Assembly: GCA_005884335.1 (NCBI GenBank)
Contig: VBCJ01000170.1
Span: forward strand, 1-8,521
DNA: 8,521 bases
Origin: Betaproteobacteria bacterium
Lineage (GTDB): Bacteria; Pseudomonadota; Gammaproteobacteria; Burkholderiales; SG8-39
Reading direction: 5' to 3'
The notes beneath the pieces were generated by a model. It worked only from the letters and a program-made list of their open reading frames with translations, did not search any database and was not told the origin of the DNA. Both the position numbers and the translations under genes were made by a program. Below are positions 1-6,877 of the stretch, piece after piece (within the stretch, counting starts at the first letter, position 1; every line of letters begins with the position of its first letter).

Positions 1-291
1 GGGGACGTAGACCGCGTCGAAGCCCGCCATGTTGCGCGACTTCACGACGACGTCCTTGAGGATCTTGTTGACCGCCTGGCCGATATGGATGTCGCCGTTC
101 GCGTACGGCGGCCCGTCGTGCAGCACGAATTTCGGCCTTCCGCGGCTCGCCTCGCGGATCTTTTCGTAGGTTTTCTTCTCGTGCCATTCCTTGACCCAGT
201 GCGGCTCCCGCCTGGCAAGATCACCGCGCATGGGAAAGGGCGTATCCGGAAGATTCAGCGTTTTCTTGTAGTCGGGCTTGTTTTCAGGCAT
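1..291 (-). CDS. ileS: Isoleucyl-tRNA synthetase, N-terminal 97 residues (partial, runs off the window)
   Basis: Cytoplasmic class I aminoacyl-tRNA synthetase that charges tRNA-Ile with isoleucine. Only the first 97 codons are present; the gene continues past base 1. The class I signature is visible at about residues 61-71 ([12 protein letters not shown], the HIGH-type ATP-binding motif). It sits in the usual IleS setting: an N-terminal [11 protein letters not shown] segment, then a [12 protein letters not shown] helix, then [13 protein letters not shown]. The last residues visible (FDAVYVP) lead into the expected GWDCHGLPIE region. The ATG at 291-289 lies inside the end of ribF: the shared octamer ATGCCTGA holds the ileS start and the ribF stop, so translational coupling is likely. 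No strong Shine-Dalgarno is seen. ribF-ileS is a common proteobacterial arrangement, often followed by lspA, which would lie outside the window. The family assignment is very secure. Confidence 0.97.
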
Positions 292-1219
292 TGCGGTGAT
301 CCATGAGGAAGCTCTTGGCGGCTTCGCAGTCGCGCGCGATCTGGGTCTTCAAGGTCTCGAGATCAGGATATTTCTCCTCGTCGCGGATCTTGTGCAGGAA
401 CTCGACGCGCAGGTGCGCGTCGTAAAGATCCCCTGAAAAATCGAACAGGTGAACCTCGAGCACCGCGCGCCCGCTCGCCGTGATGGTGGGCCGAACGCCG
501 AGGCTCGCGACGGCAGGGTGGACGGCGGCCCCGATGCCGTGCACCTTCACCGCGTAGATGCCGGTGAGCGGAGGGCGATTGTGCTTGAGTTGCACGTTGG
601 CCGTGGCGAATCCGAGCTCGCGTCCGAGCTTTCGTCCGTGGATCACGCGCCCGCTGATGCTGTAGGTCCGCGCGAGCAGCGTCTCGGCCGCGACGAGGTC
701 TCCCGCAGCGAGGGCGGCGCGCACGGCGGAACTGGATACCCGCGAGCCGGCGTGCATCACCGTCGGCATGGTTTCGACCTCGTATCCGTGGCGCCCGCCC
801 AATTCTTTCAGCAAAGCGAGATTTCCGACGCGCTTCGCCCCGAAACGAAAGTCCTCGCCGATCAGGAGCCAGCGCGCCCTCAAGCGTTTCGCCAGCGCCT
901 GCTCGACGAACGCCTCCGGCGCGAGGGCGGCGAACGAGCGGCTGAAACGCTGAACGTGCACGCGCTCCACTCCGTGCGCCGCGAGCAACTCGAGTTTTTC
1001 GCGCAGCGAGGTCAGGCGCGTGGGCGCCGCCTGCGGCGCGAAGAATTCGCGCGGATGGGGCTCGAACGTGAGCACGCAGCTCGTCAGGCCGCGCTTGCGC
1101 GCCCCGCCGAAGAGGCGCTGCAGCATCGCTTGGTGTCCGCGATGGATGCCGTCGAAATTGCCGACGGTCAGGGCAACCGCAGGCAGGACCGCATCGGAAC
1201 TGCCATGGGTAAGCAGCAT
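284..1219 (-). CDS. ribF: Bifunctional riboflavin kinase / FAD synthetase
   Basis: Converts riboflavin to FMN and then FMN to FAD in the cytoplasm. The product is 311 aa, close to the 313 aa of the E. coli enzyme. The N-terminal nucleotidyltransferase domain begins with [12 protein letters not shown] (HxGH motif at residues 26-29) and continues with [11 protein letters not shown] and a GEDFRFG segment. The C-terminal riboflavin kinase domain has [11 protein letters not shown], which is the usual PTAN motif with Ala in place of Pro, then [17 protein letters not shown], and the terminal [13 protein letters not shown] region. The ATG at 1219-1217 (MLLTHGSS) was chosen because the open frame upstream to 1708 has no family similarity and crosses another gene. 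The Shine-Dalgarno is weak. A TATAAT box lies 31 nt upstream. The stop overlaps the ileS start by 8 nt, so the two form an operon. Confidence 0.96.
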
Positions 1220-1249
1220 GAAGCGCCAGGAATAAACACAAGGTTTTGA

Positions 1250-1255
1250 ATTATA
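1250..1255 (-). promoter_or_regulatory. Candidate -10 box of the ribF-ileS operon
   Basis: A perfect TATAAT reads leftwards here, 30 nt from the ribF ATG, which would give a leader of about 24 nt. No good -35 hexamer is found at 16-18 nt (GATTCC and similar), so the call rests on the -10 alone and on its position in a short intergenic gap. Confidence 0.45.
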
Positions 1256-1366
1256 GCGGCTTTTGACGAACTGGAATCCTGGAAGCGCCGACGCGAACGC
1301 CGAATCGGAGCCGAGCGCGAGCCGCGCAGGGATTAAGATGTGCTCATTGCGGAACCGGGGGACAGA

Positions 1367-1852
1367 GTGAAAACTCTCGAGGAACAGATGGCGGTCTACG
1401 CCGCCTACCATCGCAATCGCTGGAACAGGCTCACTCACTTCATCGGTGTGCCCGCGATCATTTTCGCGATCCTGATCCCGATGAGCTGGGTCTCCTTCGG
1501 CGAAGGCGTGACACTCGCGCACCTGTTCCTCGGCGCGGTTCTCGCGTACTACTTTCTCCTGGATGTGCCGCTCGCTCTCGCCACGGCGGTCGCGGTCGGT
1601 GCGCTCTTTTACCCCGCGAAACTTGCGGCCGGGACCGGCGTTGCTTCGGGCTGGATCTGGTTCGGCGTATTTTTCGTTGGAGGCTGGATCCTTCAGCTCG
1701 TCGGCCACGCGTTCGAGGGCCGCAAGCCCGCGCTCGCGGACAATCTGTTCCAGGTATTCATCGCGCCGGTCTTCCTCGTGGCCGAGGTGTTCTTTGCGCT
1801 CGGTCTGAAACGCGACGTTCTAAAAAAAATCGAAGAGAGGTTGGCCGGTTAG
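1367..1852 (+). CDS. DUF962 / Mpo1-like membrane protein
   Basis: A 161-aa, very hydrophobic protein of the Mpo1 family. The yeast member is an ER dioxygenase that performs alpha-oxidation of 2-hydroxy fatty acids from phytosphingosine; the role of bacterial members is largely untested. The family pattern is clear: YAAYHRN (H15), NRLTHFIGVP (H24), and a late QLVGHAFEGRKPAL motif (H114), with the histidines expected to bind iron. About four hydrophobic segments are visible (around residues 25-44, 48-82, 92-112 and 127-145), so an inner-membrane location is inferred. GTG at 1367 is preferred because GGGGGA lies just upstream and MKTLEEQMAVYAAYH matches how family proteins begin; the in-frame GTG at 1340 would add nine residues. 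It is divergent from ribF and its end overlaps the SirB1-like gene by 4 bp tail to tail. The substrate is unknown. Confidence 0.85.
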   Translation: MKTLEEQMAVYAAYHRNRWNRLTHFIGVPAIIFAILIPMSWVSFGEGVTLAHLFLGAVLAYYFLLDVPLALATAVAVGALFYPAKLAAGTGVASGWIWFGVFFVGGWILQLVGHAFEGRKPALADNLFQVFIAPVFLVAEVFFALGLKRDVLKKIEERLAG

Positions 1853-2570
1853 TTAAGACGCGTGGCTGCCTGCTTGAGCTCCAGGATCTTTTCGTGGATT
1901 TCAGCCGCGTCGGGCGCCTGCGGCCGCCGCCGCAGATAATTCTGCAGGTCGGACAGCGCCGGCCGGAAGCATTCGAGCTGCTGGTACACCAGCCCCCGAT
2001 CCCGAAGTTCCTCGACCGACTCCGGCATCACGAGCAGCATTCTGTGCATGACTGCGAGCGCGTGTTCGAGCTTTCCCGTCTGCGTATAGATGTTCTTCAG
2101 ATTGCGCAGGACCCTCGCGATGATCTGGCGCGGGGTCGCCGGCTCCAGATACTGGTCGAGCTGCGCCTGCTCCGCTTTCCCGGTGGGCAGAACTTGCGCC
2201 AGGCGCTGGCGCAGATCGGCCTCGGATTGCGCCTCCCCCCCTGTGAAGGGATCGAGCACGAGCTGACCGCGCTTGACCGCGAGCTTGACGAGAAAATGCC
2301 CGGGGAAAGAAACGCCTTTCAGGTTGAGCCCGAGGCGTTTGCCGACTTCCAGATAGAGAATGGACAAGGTGATGGGAATCCCGGTGCGGCGCTCCATGAC
2401 CTCGTTCAGGTAGCTGTTGCGCGGATCGTAGTAATCGATCAGGTTGCCCGAGAAGCGCATTTCGTTGAACAGGTAGTATAAATGTCCTGGGCGAGCATCA
2501 GGCTCGCCTCGGCGAGATTGAACTGATCTCGCGACACGATTTCTGCGAAATGCTCGAGCCGGGCGTTCAC
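1849..2570 (-). pseudogene. SirB1-like transglutaminase/TPR protein, disrupted by an internal deletion and frame change
   Basis: Two parts of one SirB1-family protein lie in different frames. Part one (2570-2478, GTG start) reads MNARLEHFAEIVSRDQFNL and on to LAQDIY, the typical N-terminus. Part two (about 2478-1849) resumes as YYLFNEMRFSGN and continues with YDPRNSYLNEV, RRTGIPITLSILYLEV, FPGHFLVK and LDPFTGG, the transglutaminase-like core, followed by TPR-type helices (NLKNIYTQTGKLEHAL to the end). Family members normally carry about 45 residues between AQDIY and the NRYLF-type segment; these are absent here. The span of 722 nt is not a multiple of three. After the break the first frame ends within 12 codons. 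An ATG at 2460 could give a 203-aa truncated protein, but no ribosome binding site precedes it. The GTG start overlaps the murJ stop (GTGA), so the ancestral gene was coupled to murJ. A sequencing or assembly error is the main alternative. Confidence 0.8.
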
Positions 2571-4102
2571 GCGGCGCGTCTCGAGAAGTCCCTCAGCCGG
2601 AACCCGAGAATCCAAAGAGCGCCGAAATACGCCGCTCCTCCGAGGAGCACGAGACCCGCAATCGCGGCGGCCCGCGTCGCCCCGGAAGCGCCGAGCCACC
2701 AGCGCTCAGGTCCCATCGCAAGCCACAACACAACCGCCATTGTCGCCAGAGCGGCCGCTACCTTGAGCGTGAACATCCTCCATCCCGCTTGGGGATGATA
2801 AATACCGTACTCACGGAGCTTGCGGTAAAGCAAGCCGGCGTTGAGACAAGCGCCGAGCCCGATCGCGAGCGCAAGTCCCGCGTGCTTGAGGGGAACGATC
2901 AGGGCGGCGTTCAAGAGCTGGGTGGCGATCAGGGTTACGATGGCGATTCGGACGGGCGTCGCAATATTCTGCCGCGCATAAAAGCCCGGCGCCAGCACTT
3001 TGACGAGGATGAGCCCTAGGAGACCCGCGCTGTAGGCCATGAGCGCCTGGCGGGTCATCCATACGTCGCGCTCGCCGAATTGCCCGTAGTGAAACAAGGT
3101 CGTGACGAGCGGCACCGAGAGCAAGGCCAGCGCGACGGCCGCAGGCGCCGCGAGAATGAACGTCAGGCGCAGGCCCCAGTCGAGAAGTTTCGAATATTCG
3201 CTTTCGTCCGAAGCGGAGTGATACTTGGACAAGCTTGGGAGCAGGATCGTTCCGAGCGCCACGCCAAGCAGCCCGGTGGGGAATTCCATCAGCCGGTCCG
3301 CATAGTAGAGCCAGGAGACGCTGCCGTCCTCGAGATACGACGCGAATATGGTGTTGATGAGCAGGCTGACCTGGGCCACGGAAACGCCGAGCACGGCCGG
3401 CCCCATCAGCAGCAGAATTCGCCGAACCCCCGGGTCCGAGAAGGATAGTCTCGGTCGCGGCAGCATGCCGATTTTTGCGAGCGCCGGAACTTGCAGCGCG
3501 AGCTGCAGCGCGCCGCCGACGAATACCGCCCAGGCGAGCACCATCACCGGCGGCTCGAAATAGGGTGATAAAAACAGCGCCGCGAAAATAAACGAGAGAT
3601 TGAGGAGCGCCGGGGTCAGCGCCGGTATCGCGAAGCGGCTCCACGTATTGAGGACGCCGCCCGCGAGCGAAACGAGCGAGATGAACAGAATGTAGGGAAA
3701 GGTGGTGCGCAGCATTGCCACCGTGAGATCGAACTTCGCAGGCGAAGCTGCGAACCCCGGGGCACTCACGTAGATGATGATCGGCGCCGCTGCGACGCCG
3801 AGCGCCGTCGCCGCAAGGAGCGCAAGAGCGAGCAGCGACGCGGTGCGATCCACGAGCAGCTTCGTTTCCGAGTCGCCGCGGCGGGTCCTGTATTCCGAAA
3901 GCACCGGCACGAAGGCCTGCGAGAAGGCGCCCTCGGCAAACAGGCGCCGCAGCGTGTTGGGGATGCGGAAAGCGACGAAAAAAGCGTCGGTCGCGAGTCC
4001 CGCGCCGAACAGCCTCGCGATCAGGACGTCCCGGACGAATCCGAGGATGCGCGACACGAGCGTCATGCTGCTCACAGTCGCGAGCGCCTTCAGCAAATTC
4101 AT
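2567..4102 (-). CDS. murJ: Lipid II flippase MurJ (MviN)
   Basis: Inner-membrane flippase of the MOP superfamily that moves lipid II to the periplasmic face for peptidoglycan synthesis. At 511 aa it matches the E. coli length. The N-terminus reads MNLLKALATVSSMTLVSRIL and carries the essential charged residues at the E. coli positions: R18, R24, D39 and R52, within SRILGFVRD, ATDAFF and FRIPNTLRRLFAEGAFSQAF. A DRLMEFPTGLLGVALGTILLPSLS segment matches the TM7-8 region. About 14 hydrophobic helices are expected across the length. The ATG at 4102 was chosen over an upstream frame extension (to 4153) because it matches the conserved start and because the extension would cross both promoters. A TATAAT ends only 6 nt before the ATG. 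The stop overlaps the GTG of the SirB1-like gene. Divergent from rpsT. Confidence 0.97.
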   Translation of the reverse strand: MNLLKALATVSSMTLVSRILGFVRDVLIARLFGAGLATDAFFVAFRIPNTLRRLFAEGAFSQAFVPVLSEYRTRRGDSETKLLVDRTASLLALALLAATALGVAAAPIIIYVSAPGFAASPAKFDLTVAMLRTTFPYILFISLVSLAGGVLNTWSRFAIPALTPALLNLSFIFAALFLSPYFEPPVMVLAWAVFVGGALQLALQVPALAKIGMLPRPRLSFSDPGVRRILLLMGPAVLGVSVAQVSLLINTIFASYLEDGSVSWLYYADRLMEFPTGLLGVALGTILLPSLSKYHSASDESEYSKLLDWGLRLTFILAAPAAVALALLSVPLVTTLFHYGQFGERDVWMTRQALMAYSAGLLGLILVKVLAPGFYARQNIATPVRIAIVTLIATQLLNAALIVPLKHAGLALAIGLGACLNAGLLYRKLREYGIYHPQAGWRMFTLKVAAALATMAVVLWLAMGPERWWLGASGATRAAAIAGLVLLGGAAYFGALWILGFRLRDFSRRAA

Positions 4103-4108
4103 GCGGGA

Positions 4109-4114
4109 ATTATA
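4109..4114 (-). promoter_or_regulatory. Candidate murJ -10 box implying a leaderless mRNA
   Basis: A perfect TATAAT reads leftwards, separated from the murJ ATG by only six bases (TCCCGC). Usual -10 to start-site spacing would place transcription initiation at or next to the A of the ATG, and no Shine-Dalgarno is present. The -35 region is poor (CAAGGT at 17 nt) and lies within the rpsT -35. A real start further upstream, or chance occurrence of the hexamer, remains possible. Confidence 0.4.
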
Positions 4115-4134
4115 GCTTTCACGGACGGAAAACC

Positions 4135-4163
4135 TTGCACGGGCCTGCGGCACCGATTACAAT
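4135..4163 (+). promoter_or_regulatory. Sigma-70-type promoter of rpsT
   Basis: TTGCAC (4135-4140), a 17-nt spacer, and TACAAT (4158-4163) form a near-consensus housekeeping promoter. Initiation would fall near 4170, giving a leader of roughly 19 nt before the rpsT ATG. It sits back to back with the murJ -10 box. Confidence 0.7.
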
Positions 4164-4188
4164 TGCGCCCTTTCGTTCGAGAATTGAC

Positions 4189-4455
4189 ATGGCAAATACA
4201 AAGGGCGCGCGCAAGGCGGCCCGCCAGGCCGAGAAGCGGCGCAAGCACAACGCGAGCCTGCGCTCGGCGCTGACCAGCGCGATCAAAAGCGTCACCAAGG
4301 CGATCGCCGCCGGCGACAAGGCCGCCGCGCGGAAGACTTTCAGCGAGGCCTCGGGGATCATGGACCGCATCGCCGACAAGAACGTCATCCACAAGAACGA
4401 AGCAGCGCGGCACAAGAGCCGGCTCGCGGTACGATTGAAGGCGATGGCCGGGTAA
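4189..4455 (+). CDS. rpsT: 30S ribosomal protein S20
   Basis: Primary 16S rRNA-binding protein of the small subunit. It is 88 aa (E. coli 87), highly basic and almost all helical. The sequence begins MANTKGARKAARQAEKRR, the classic S20 opening, and continues with HNASLRSALTSAIKSVTKAI, AAARKTFSEA, IMDRIADKNVIHKNEAARHKSRL and a short Ala/Gly end. The ATG at 4189 follows a weak CGAGAA Shine-Dalgarno; the initiator is ATG, unlike the UUG of E. coli rpsT. It has its own promoter immediately upstream and a hairpin immediately downstream, so it is probably a single-gene transcript, as in other proteobacteria. Divergent from murJ. Confidence 0.98.
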   Translation: MANTKGARKAARQAEKRRKHNASLRSALTSAIKSVTKAIAAGDKAAARKTFSEASGIMDRIADKNVIHKNEAARHKSRLAVRLKAMAG

Positions 4456-4464
4456 GGCGCACCC

Positions 4465-4494
4465 GGGGCCGGGCCGCTTGGCCGCCCCTTCTCG
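4465..4494 (+). terminator. Candidate terminator after rpsT
   Basis: Ten bases after the rpsT stop, GGGGC and GGCC pair with GGCC and GCCCC around a GCTT loop, giving nine GC pairs with a two-base bulge. Only a poor pyrimidine run (TTCTCG) follows, not a true U-tract, so termination may be partial. Confidence 0.5.
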
Positions 4495-4580
4495 CTTCGG
4501 CGCGACCAGGCGTGCGACGCGCCCCGAGCGGGCATTCCCCTGCGGCTTGAAGCAACAATCCGGTAGTCGCGCACCGTTCC

Positions 4581-6548
4581 ATGAAAAAACCGGTCAGCCG
4601 GGTCCTCATCATCAACGACGAGCCGCTCGTGCTCAAGGAATTTGTCAAAGGGCTGAACGCGGCCGCCCGCTCGCTCGATAATCCGCTCGGCATCACGTTT
4701 TCCGGGGTCACCACGGCGCGCGAAGCGCTCGCCGCGATCGAGGAGGACGGCGATCTCCAGGCCGTCGTGGTCGACGACAAGCTCTACACCCTCAATCAGA
4801 AAAGCCCCAAGAAGGAGATGTCGGCGCTGGAGCTCGTGCAGCGCGTCACGCGCTTCAGGCCCGAGCTCGACGTCTACATTCTGATCGCGCAGGAGCACGA
4901 AGACGAGATCGTCGACGCGCTCTTCGCAGAGGCGGTCGACGGCTACTTCTACCGCGAGGAGCGCGATTACCGCGGCATGTACCGGATTCTCAACGCGCAG
5001 GTTCAGGAGCGTTCGCGCACGCCGTTCTACGACCAGCTCAAGAACTACGTCTGGATGGCAAAAGACTCCTGGCACACTCCGGGCCATTCATCCGGCGAGT
5101 CGCTGCGCGGCAGCCCCTGGGTCAACGATTTCTACGAGTTCATGGGCGAGCATGTCTTCGACGCCGATCTTTCGGTGTCGGTGAAGATGCTCGACTCTCT
5201 GATGGAGCCCACCGGCGTGATCGCCGAGGCGCAGACCATTGCGGCCAAGGCGTTCGGCGCGCGCCGCACCTTCTTTGCGACCAACGGTACCTCGACCTCG
5301 AACAAGGTCATTTTCCAGACGCTGCTCGCCCCCGGCGAAAAGCTGCTGCTCGACCGCAACTGTCACAAGTCGGTGCACCACGGCGTGGTGCTCTCGGGCG
5401 GCCACCCGATTTATCTCGATTCCTCGGTCAACGCCAAGTACAGCCTGTACGGTCCGGTTCCGAAGAAGACCATCCTTTCCGCAATCCGCAGGCACCCCGA
5501 CGCCCAGGCGATCATTCTCACCTCCTGCACCTACGACGGGCTGCGCTACGACCTCGCGCCCATCGTCGAGGCCGCGCACGCGAAAGGCATCAAGGTGATC
5601 GTGGACGAAGCCTGGTACGGGTTCGCGCGCTTTCATCCTGCGTTCCGGCCCACGGCGCTCGAGGCGGGGGCGGATTACGCCACGCAGAGCACGCACAAGG
5701 TGCTCTCGGCGTTCTCCCAGGCCTCGATGATCCACGTGAACGATCCCGGCTTCAACGAGCACCTGTTCCGGGAGAACTTCAACATGCACACCTCCACCAG
5801 CCCCCAGTACAGCATGATCGCGAGTCTGGACCTGGCGCGGAAACAGGCGGTGATGGAAGGCTACAAGCTGCTTTCGCGCACGCTCGCGCTCTCGCACGAA
5901 TTGCGCGCTCAGATCAACTCGACCGGCGTCTTTCGGGTGCTCGAGCTCGACCAACTTCTTCCGGAGGAGGTCAGGCGGGACAACATCCGCCTGGACCAGA
6001 CCAAGGTGACCGTGGACATCTCGACCTGCGGCTACACGGTGGAGGATTTGCAGCGCGAACTGTTCGACCGCTACAACATCCAGGTCGAGAAATCCACCTT
6101 CAACACGCTGACCCTGCTGCTCACCATCGGCACGACGCGGAGCAAAGTCTCGCGCCTGTACGATGCTCTCATGCGCATCTCGCGCGAGGGCCGCGCGCCG
6201 CGCCGCCTATATCGGTTCCCGGAAATCCCGAGCTTCACCCGGCTGCGCTACCTGCCGCGCGACGCCTTCTACTGCGGCGGGGAACTGGTGCCCCTGGTCG
6301 ACGAGAAGGACAACATCCGGCGGGGGCTGCTCGACCGGGCGTGCGCCGACCAGATCGTCCCCTATCCCCCGGGCATCCCCGTGCTCGTCCCGGGGCAGGT
6401 CATCACCCGGGAAATCGTCCACTATCTGGTCGGTTTGCTGCGCTCCCAGAAGCGCGTCGAGCTCCACGGGATCGTGTACGACGGGTATCTACCTTGCCTC
6501 CGGGTATTGAAGCCGGCCGAGGAACGGGGCCTGCGCCGGATCGGGTAG
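4581..6548 (+). CDS. Orn/Lys/Arg decarboxylase (PLP fold type I) with receiver-like N-terminal domain
   Basis: Predicted cytoplasmic basic amino acid decarboxylase related to E. coli LdcI/LdcC, SpeF and AdiA; the product would be cadaverine, putrescine or agmatine. At 655 aa it is shorter than those enzymes (about 711-756). Residues 7-130 form a CheY-like wing domain: RVLIINDEP with acidic D13/E14, then AVVVDD (D65/D66) and YILIAQ. The catalytic domain follows: WHTPGH (164-169), NGTSTSNK (235-242), CHKS (261-264, His stacking on PLP), VDEAWYGF with D342 for the pyridine nitrogen, and STHK with Schiff-base lysine K373 followed by SAFSQASMIHV. The C-terminal domain contains VPYPPGIPVLVPGQ. Substrate specificity cannot be read from these motifs. 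The ATG is preceded by no clear Shine-Dalgarno, but MKKPVSRVLI fits the domain edge. The gene lies 125 bp after rpsT, is probably separately transcribed, and is near an argD-like gene that also handles ornithine-pathway metabolites. Confidence 0.92.
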   Translation: MKKPVSRVLIINDEPLVLKEFVKGLNAAARSLDNPLGITFSGVTTAREALAAIEEDGDLQAVVVDDKLYTLNQKSPKKEMSALELVQRVTRFRPELDVYILIAQEHEDEIVDALFAEAVDGYFYREERDYRGMYRILNAQVQERSRTPFYDQLKNYVWMAKDSWHTPGHSSGESLRGSPWVNDFYEFMGEHVFDADLSVSVKMLDSLMEPTGVIAEAQTIAAKAFGARRTFFATNGTSTSNKVIFQTLLAPGEKLLLDRNCHKSVHHGVVLSGGHPIYLDSSVNAKYSLYGPVPKKTILSAIRRHPDAQAIILTSCTYDGLRYDLAPIVEAAHAKGIKVIVDEAWYGFARFHPAFRPTALEAGADYATQSTHKVLSAFSQASMIHVNDPGFNEHLFRENFNMHTSTSPQYSMIASLDLARKQAVMEGYKLLSRTLALSHELRAQINSTGVFRVLELDQLLPEEVRRDNIRLDQTKVTVDISTCGYTVEDLQRELFDRYNIQVEKSTFNTLTLLLTIGTTRSKVSRLYDALMRISREGRAPRRLYRFPEIPSFTRLRYLPRDAFYCGGELVPLVDEKDNIRRGLLDRACADQIVPYPPGIPVLVPGQVITREIVHYLVGLLRSQKRVELHGIVYDGYLPCLRVLKPAEERGLRRIG

Positions 6549-6575
6549 AAGACCCACCGAAGCGTTGATCCGGCC

Positions 6576-6604
6576 TTGCAACGTCAAAAACGGTATGTTA
6601 TACA
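6576..6604 (+). promoter_or_regulatory. Promoter candidate for the 84-aa gene
   Basis: TTGCAA (6576-6581), a 17-nt spacer and TATACA (6599-6604) form a plausible sigma-70 promoter. Initiation would fall near 6611, about 12 nt before the ATG at 6623, leaving just room for the weak GAGA ribosome-binding element. It separates this gene transcriptionally from the decarboxylase. Confidence 0.5.
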
Positions 6605-6622
6605 GGCGTTTCCGAGAAAATT

Positions 6623-6877
6623 ATGCTGCTGTCATTGAACACGACGAAATTCGGCTTTCGCATCCGCACGCGGCAGGGCCTCGTCGTCGAGCACCTCATG
6701 ATTCACGGCCGCGACGAGGCCGATGCGGAGAGAAAGCTTCGGCAGATGTACCCTCACTGCGAGATCCTGGAACGCAGCGTCATGCAGCCCGCAGTAATGC
6801 AGCCGACCCTGGCGCCGGCCTCGGGTACCCCGGACGAAACGAGCTTCGAAGAGATCGTTTCCCTGATCAGCAAGTAG
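6623..6877 (+). CDS. Small conserved-looking protein of unknown function (84 aa)
   Basis: I do not recognise the family. Residues 1-50 look like a compact beta-beta-alpha-beta fold: KFGFRIRTRQG and LVVEHLMIHGR as strands, a charged DEADAERKLRQMY helix, then CEILER as a strand. A Pro/Ala-rich linker follows that includes an imperfect repeat, VMQPA-VMQPT. The protein ends in an acidic amphipathic helix (TSFEEIVSLISK) that could be a docking tail. There is no signal peptide or membrane segment, so it is probably cytoplasmic. The ATG at 6623 follows a weak GAGA element and a plausible promoter. Its 3' end overlaps the end of the convergent parA-like gene by 11 bp. Coding is supported by the promoter, fold-like pattern and lack of a better frame. 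A role with the neighbouring ATPase is only a guess. Confidence 0.7.
   Translation: MLLSLNTTKFGFRIRTRQGLVVEHLMIHGRDEADAERKLRQMYPHCEILERSVMQPAVMQPTLAPASGTPDETSFEEIVSLISK

Noticed and set aside
449..1249. Plus-strand open frame of 266 codons across ribF
   Set aside because: Composition is Arg/Glu/His-rich, as expected of a shadow frame in GC-rich DNA, and it lies fully antisense to ribF.
1220..1290. GAAGCGCC occurring twice, about 60 bp apart, in the ribF upstream region, as a regulator site
   Set aside because: Eight-base repeats are expected by chance in GC-rich DNA and one copy abuts the start codon; no symmetry supports an operator.
1263..1291. TTGACG as a -35 for the Mpo1-like gene
   Set aside because: No -10-like hexamer lies 16-18 nt downstream (CGCCGA region), so the match is probably chance.
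1220..1708. Upstream extension of the ribF reading frame on the minus strand, adding 163 residues
   Set aside because: The added stretch is charged and low in pattern, shows no family similarity, and lies antisense to the clear Mpo1-like gene. RibF length and motifs fit the ATG at 1219.
4119..5954. Two long minus-strand open frames (322 and 288 codons) opposite rpsT and the decarboxylase
   Set aside because: Both are antisense shadows of well-supported genes, with no recognisable domains and biased R/V/E/H composition.
6543..6555. GGGT-AGAAG-ACCC hairpin at the decarboxylase stop codon as a terminator
   Set aside because: Stem of only four pairs and no T-run after it; too weak to call.
6779..6808. 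Tandem repeat of a 15-base unit (VMQPA-VMQPT) in the 84-aa gene
   Set aside because: Only two copies with 11 of 15 bases matching; likely a small duplication within a flexible linker, not a repeat element.
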